Shown here: positions 63,095 through 64,000 of the stretch, in pieces
How positions within the stretch are numbered: position 1 is the stretch's first letter
Layout: each line of letters opens with the position of its first letter
Assembly (NCBI RefSeq): GCF_011682055.1
Contig: NZ_JAAQOM010000023.1
Span: forward strand, 1 to 64,000
Reading direction: 5' to 3'
From: Telluria antibiotica
GTDB taxonomy: Bacteria > Pseudomonadota > Gammaproteobacteria > Burkholderiales > Burkholderiaceae_D
DNA: 64,000 nucleotides
Translations under genes and position numbers: made by a program
Notes under the pieces: model-generated
Seen by the model: the letters and a program-made list of their open reading frames with translations, nothing else
Told to the model about the DNA's origin: nothing
Databases searched by the model: none

Positions 63095-63625
63095 GTGGAC
63101 GTCGCCGCGACAGCGCGCCTGCGCCTGCGTACCGCCCACCTCGGCGATGCCGACTTCTACCTCGCGCTCGTCAACGACCCCGGCTTCCTCGAGCACATCG
63201 GCGACCGCGGCATCCGCACGCGCGACGATGCCGTGCAGGCGCTGCTCGACGGGCCCATGGCCATGCAGCGTGTGCGCGGCCATTCGCTGTATGTCGTCGA
63301 GTTGAAGGAGGGCGGGGCGCCGATCGGCATGTGCGGCCTGATCAAGCGCGACACGCTGGACGGCATCGACATCGGCTATGCCTACCTCGCCGCGCATCGC
63401 GGCCGCGGCTATGCCTACGAGGCCGGCATGGCCGTGCTGGGCCTCGCGCCGACGCTCGGGCTCACGCGCGTGCTGGCGATCACGTCGCCGAACAACGTGG
63501 CGTCGAACGGACTGCTGCGCAAGATGGGGATGCGGTTCGAACGCTTCATGCACCTCGTGCCAGGCGATGCGGGGAGCAACCTGTACAGCATTGATATTAG
63601 ACAGCTTTCAAAAGATATCAGATAG
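63095..63625 (+). CDS. GNAT family N-acetyltransferase (RimJ/RimL-like)
   Basis: The 176-residue protein starts with GTG at 63095. It opens ATARLRLRTAHLGDADFYLAL and has AAHRGRGYAYEAGMAVLGLA plus TSPNNVASNGLLRKMGMRF, the pattern of RimJ/RimL-type acetyltransferases. It shares an operon with the preceding GNAT. Substrate unknown. Confidence 0.85.
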   Translation: MDVAATARLRLRTAHLGDADFYLALVNDPGFLEHIGDRGIRTRDDAVQALLDGPMAMQRVRGHSLYVVELKEGGAPIGMCGLIKRDTLDGIDIGYAYLAAHRGRGYAYEAGMAVLGLAPTLGLTRVLAITSPNNVASNGLLRKMGMRFERFMHLVPGDAGSNLYSIDIRQLSKDIR

Positions 63626-63740
63626 CTTACACATCGTTGCCTAACGGATACAAATACTCACGAATTGTAACGACGACATTGGCTTTCTAGTTTCGCGTGG
63701 TCATCATTCAGGCTGGCTTATGTGAATGATAGCGATCGTC

Positions 63741-64000
63741 ATGAAACTCGTGAATGTAAAGATTTCCGTACGTTTGGGCTTGCTGGGCGGCTTTTTCTTG
63801 CTCGCTATGCTAGCGGTCAGCATCAATGCCTGGCGCGCCATCGGCACCGCCAACCAGCGGGCGTCGGACGCGCTGGCCAAGGTCGAGGCACTGGCCCAGG
63901 CGGCGGACATGGCACGCAGCGCCCAGGTGGAATTCAAGATCCAGGTGCAGGAATGGAAGAACATCCTGATCCGCGGCAGCGACCCGGCCGACTTCAAGAA
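63741..64000 (+). CDS. Methyl-accepting chemotaxis protein, 5' part
   Basis: The open frame runs off the window end. It starts MKLVNVKISVRLGLLGGFFL, a short cytoplasmic basic stretch followed by the first membrane helix. QAADMARSAQVEFKIQVQEWKNILIRG is the opening of a four-helix-bundle ligand-binding domain, as in many chemoreceptors. An in-frame ATG at 63726 is also possible. The signalling domain is outside the window. Confidence 0.7.
   Translation, partial: MKLVNVKISVRLGLLGGFFLLAMLAVSINAWRAIGTANQRASDALAKVEALAQAADMARSAQVEFKIQVQEWKNILIRGSDPADFK

Overview
The window looks like a chromosomal stretch of a high-GC betaproteobacterium, most likely Oxalobacteraceae of the Massilia/Telluria group. 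I base this on the GC-rich codon use and the gene families present: UrtABCDE, DUF1800/DUF1501, DUF6702 with a TonB receptor, PACE efflux, phasin and several GGDEF proteins. This is inference from family content; no rRNA or other marker gene is present to confirm it. I saw no tRNA, rRNA or CRISPR array.

Region 1 to 4.6 kb is an accessory patch. It holds the 3' end of an IS481-type transposase, a 1,312-residue STAND/NACHT-like NTPase with a C-terminal PD-(D/E)xK-like nuclease motif (a candidate anti-phage gene of visibly lower GC), and a frameshifted relic of a small DNA-binding protein. From 4.6 to 13.8 kb come chrBA chromate resistance, an MBOAT acyltransferase with its membrane-anchored partner, a YqjD-like low-complexity protein, a secreted Asp-box propeller and a DUF3147 membrane protein. 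From 13.9 to 23 kb come a DUF1800/DUF1501 pair, a promoter-plus-terminator unit that looks like a small RNA gene, a 2OG-Fe oxygenase, a TonB receptor coupled to a DUF6702 protein, and an M1 peptidase.

From 23 to 30 kb come a diguanylate cyclase, a GH13 amylase, an NmrA-type protein, a monoheme outer-membrane porin with a HiPIP partner (a possible extracellular electron conduit), a small membrane protein and a phytanoyl-CoA dioxygenase-like enzyme. From 30 to 42.1 kb lies a nitrogen module. A porin runs directly into urtABCDE, and a convergent operon encodes an NCS1-transporter/histidine-kinase hybrid and a LuxR-type response regulator. An M29-like metalloenzyme follows.

From 42.9 to 51.2 kb is the most unusual locus: five tightly packed genes for a CxxC-containing protein, a membrane-anchored VWA-like protein with a degenerate metal site, a three-helix membrane protein, a 1,240-residue tubulin/FtsZ-like protein ending in a GYF_2-like domain, and a zinc-ribbon single-pass membrane protein. 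It resembles the FtsZ-like/VWA membrane-remodelling systems proposed from comparative genomics. From 51.2 kb to the end come a BBE flavoprotein, PACE transporter, small lipoprotein, TPR-GGDEF protein, heterodimeric ABC exporter, phasin, cytosine-deaminase-like amidohydrolase, two GNATs and the start of a chemotaxis receptor.

A family of GTAGGGTGGGC palindromic elements is scattered through the window (20.3, 36.6 and 60.0 kb). One copy supplies the stop codons of both flanking convergent genes.
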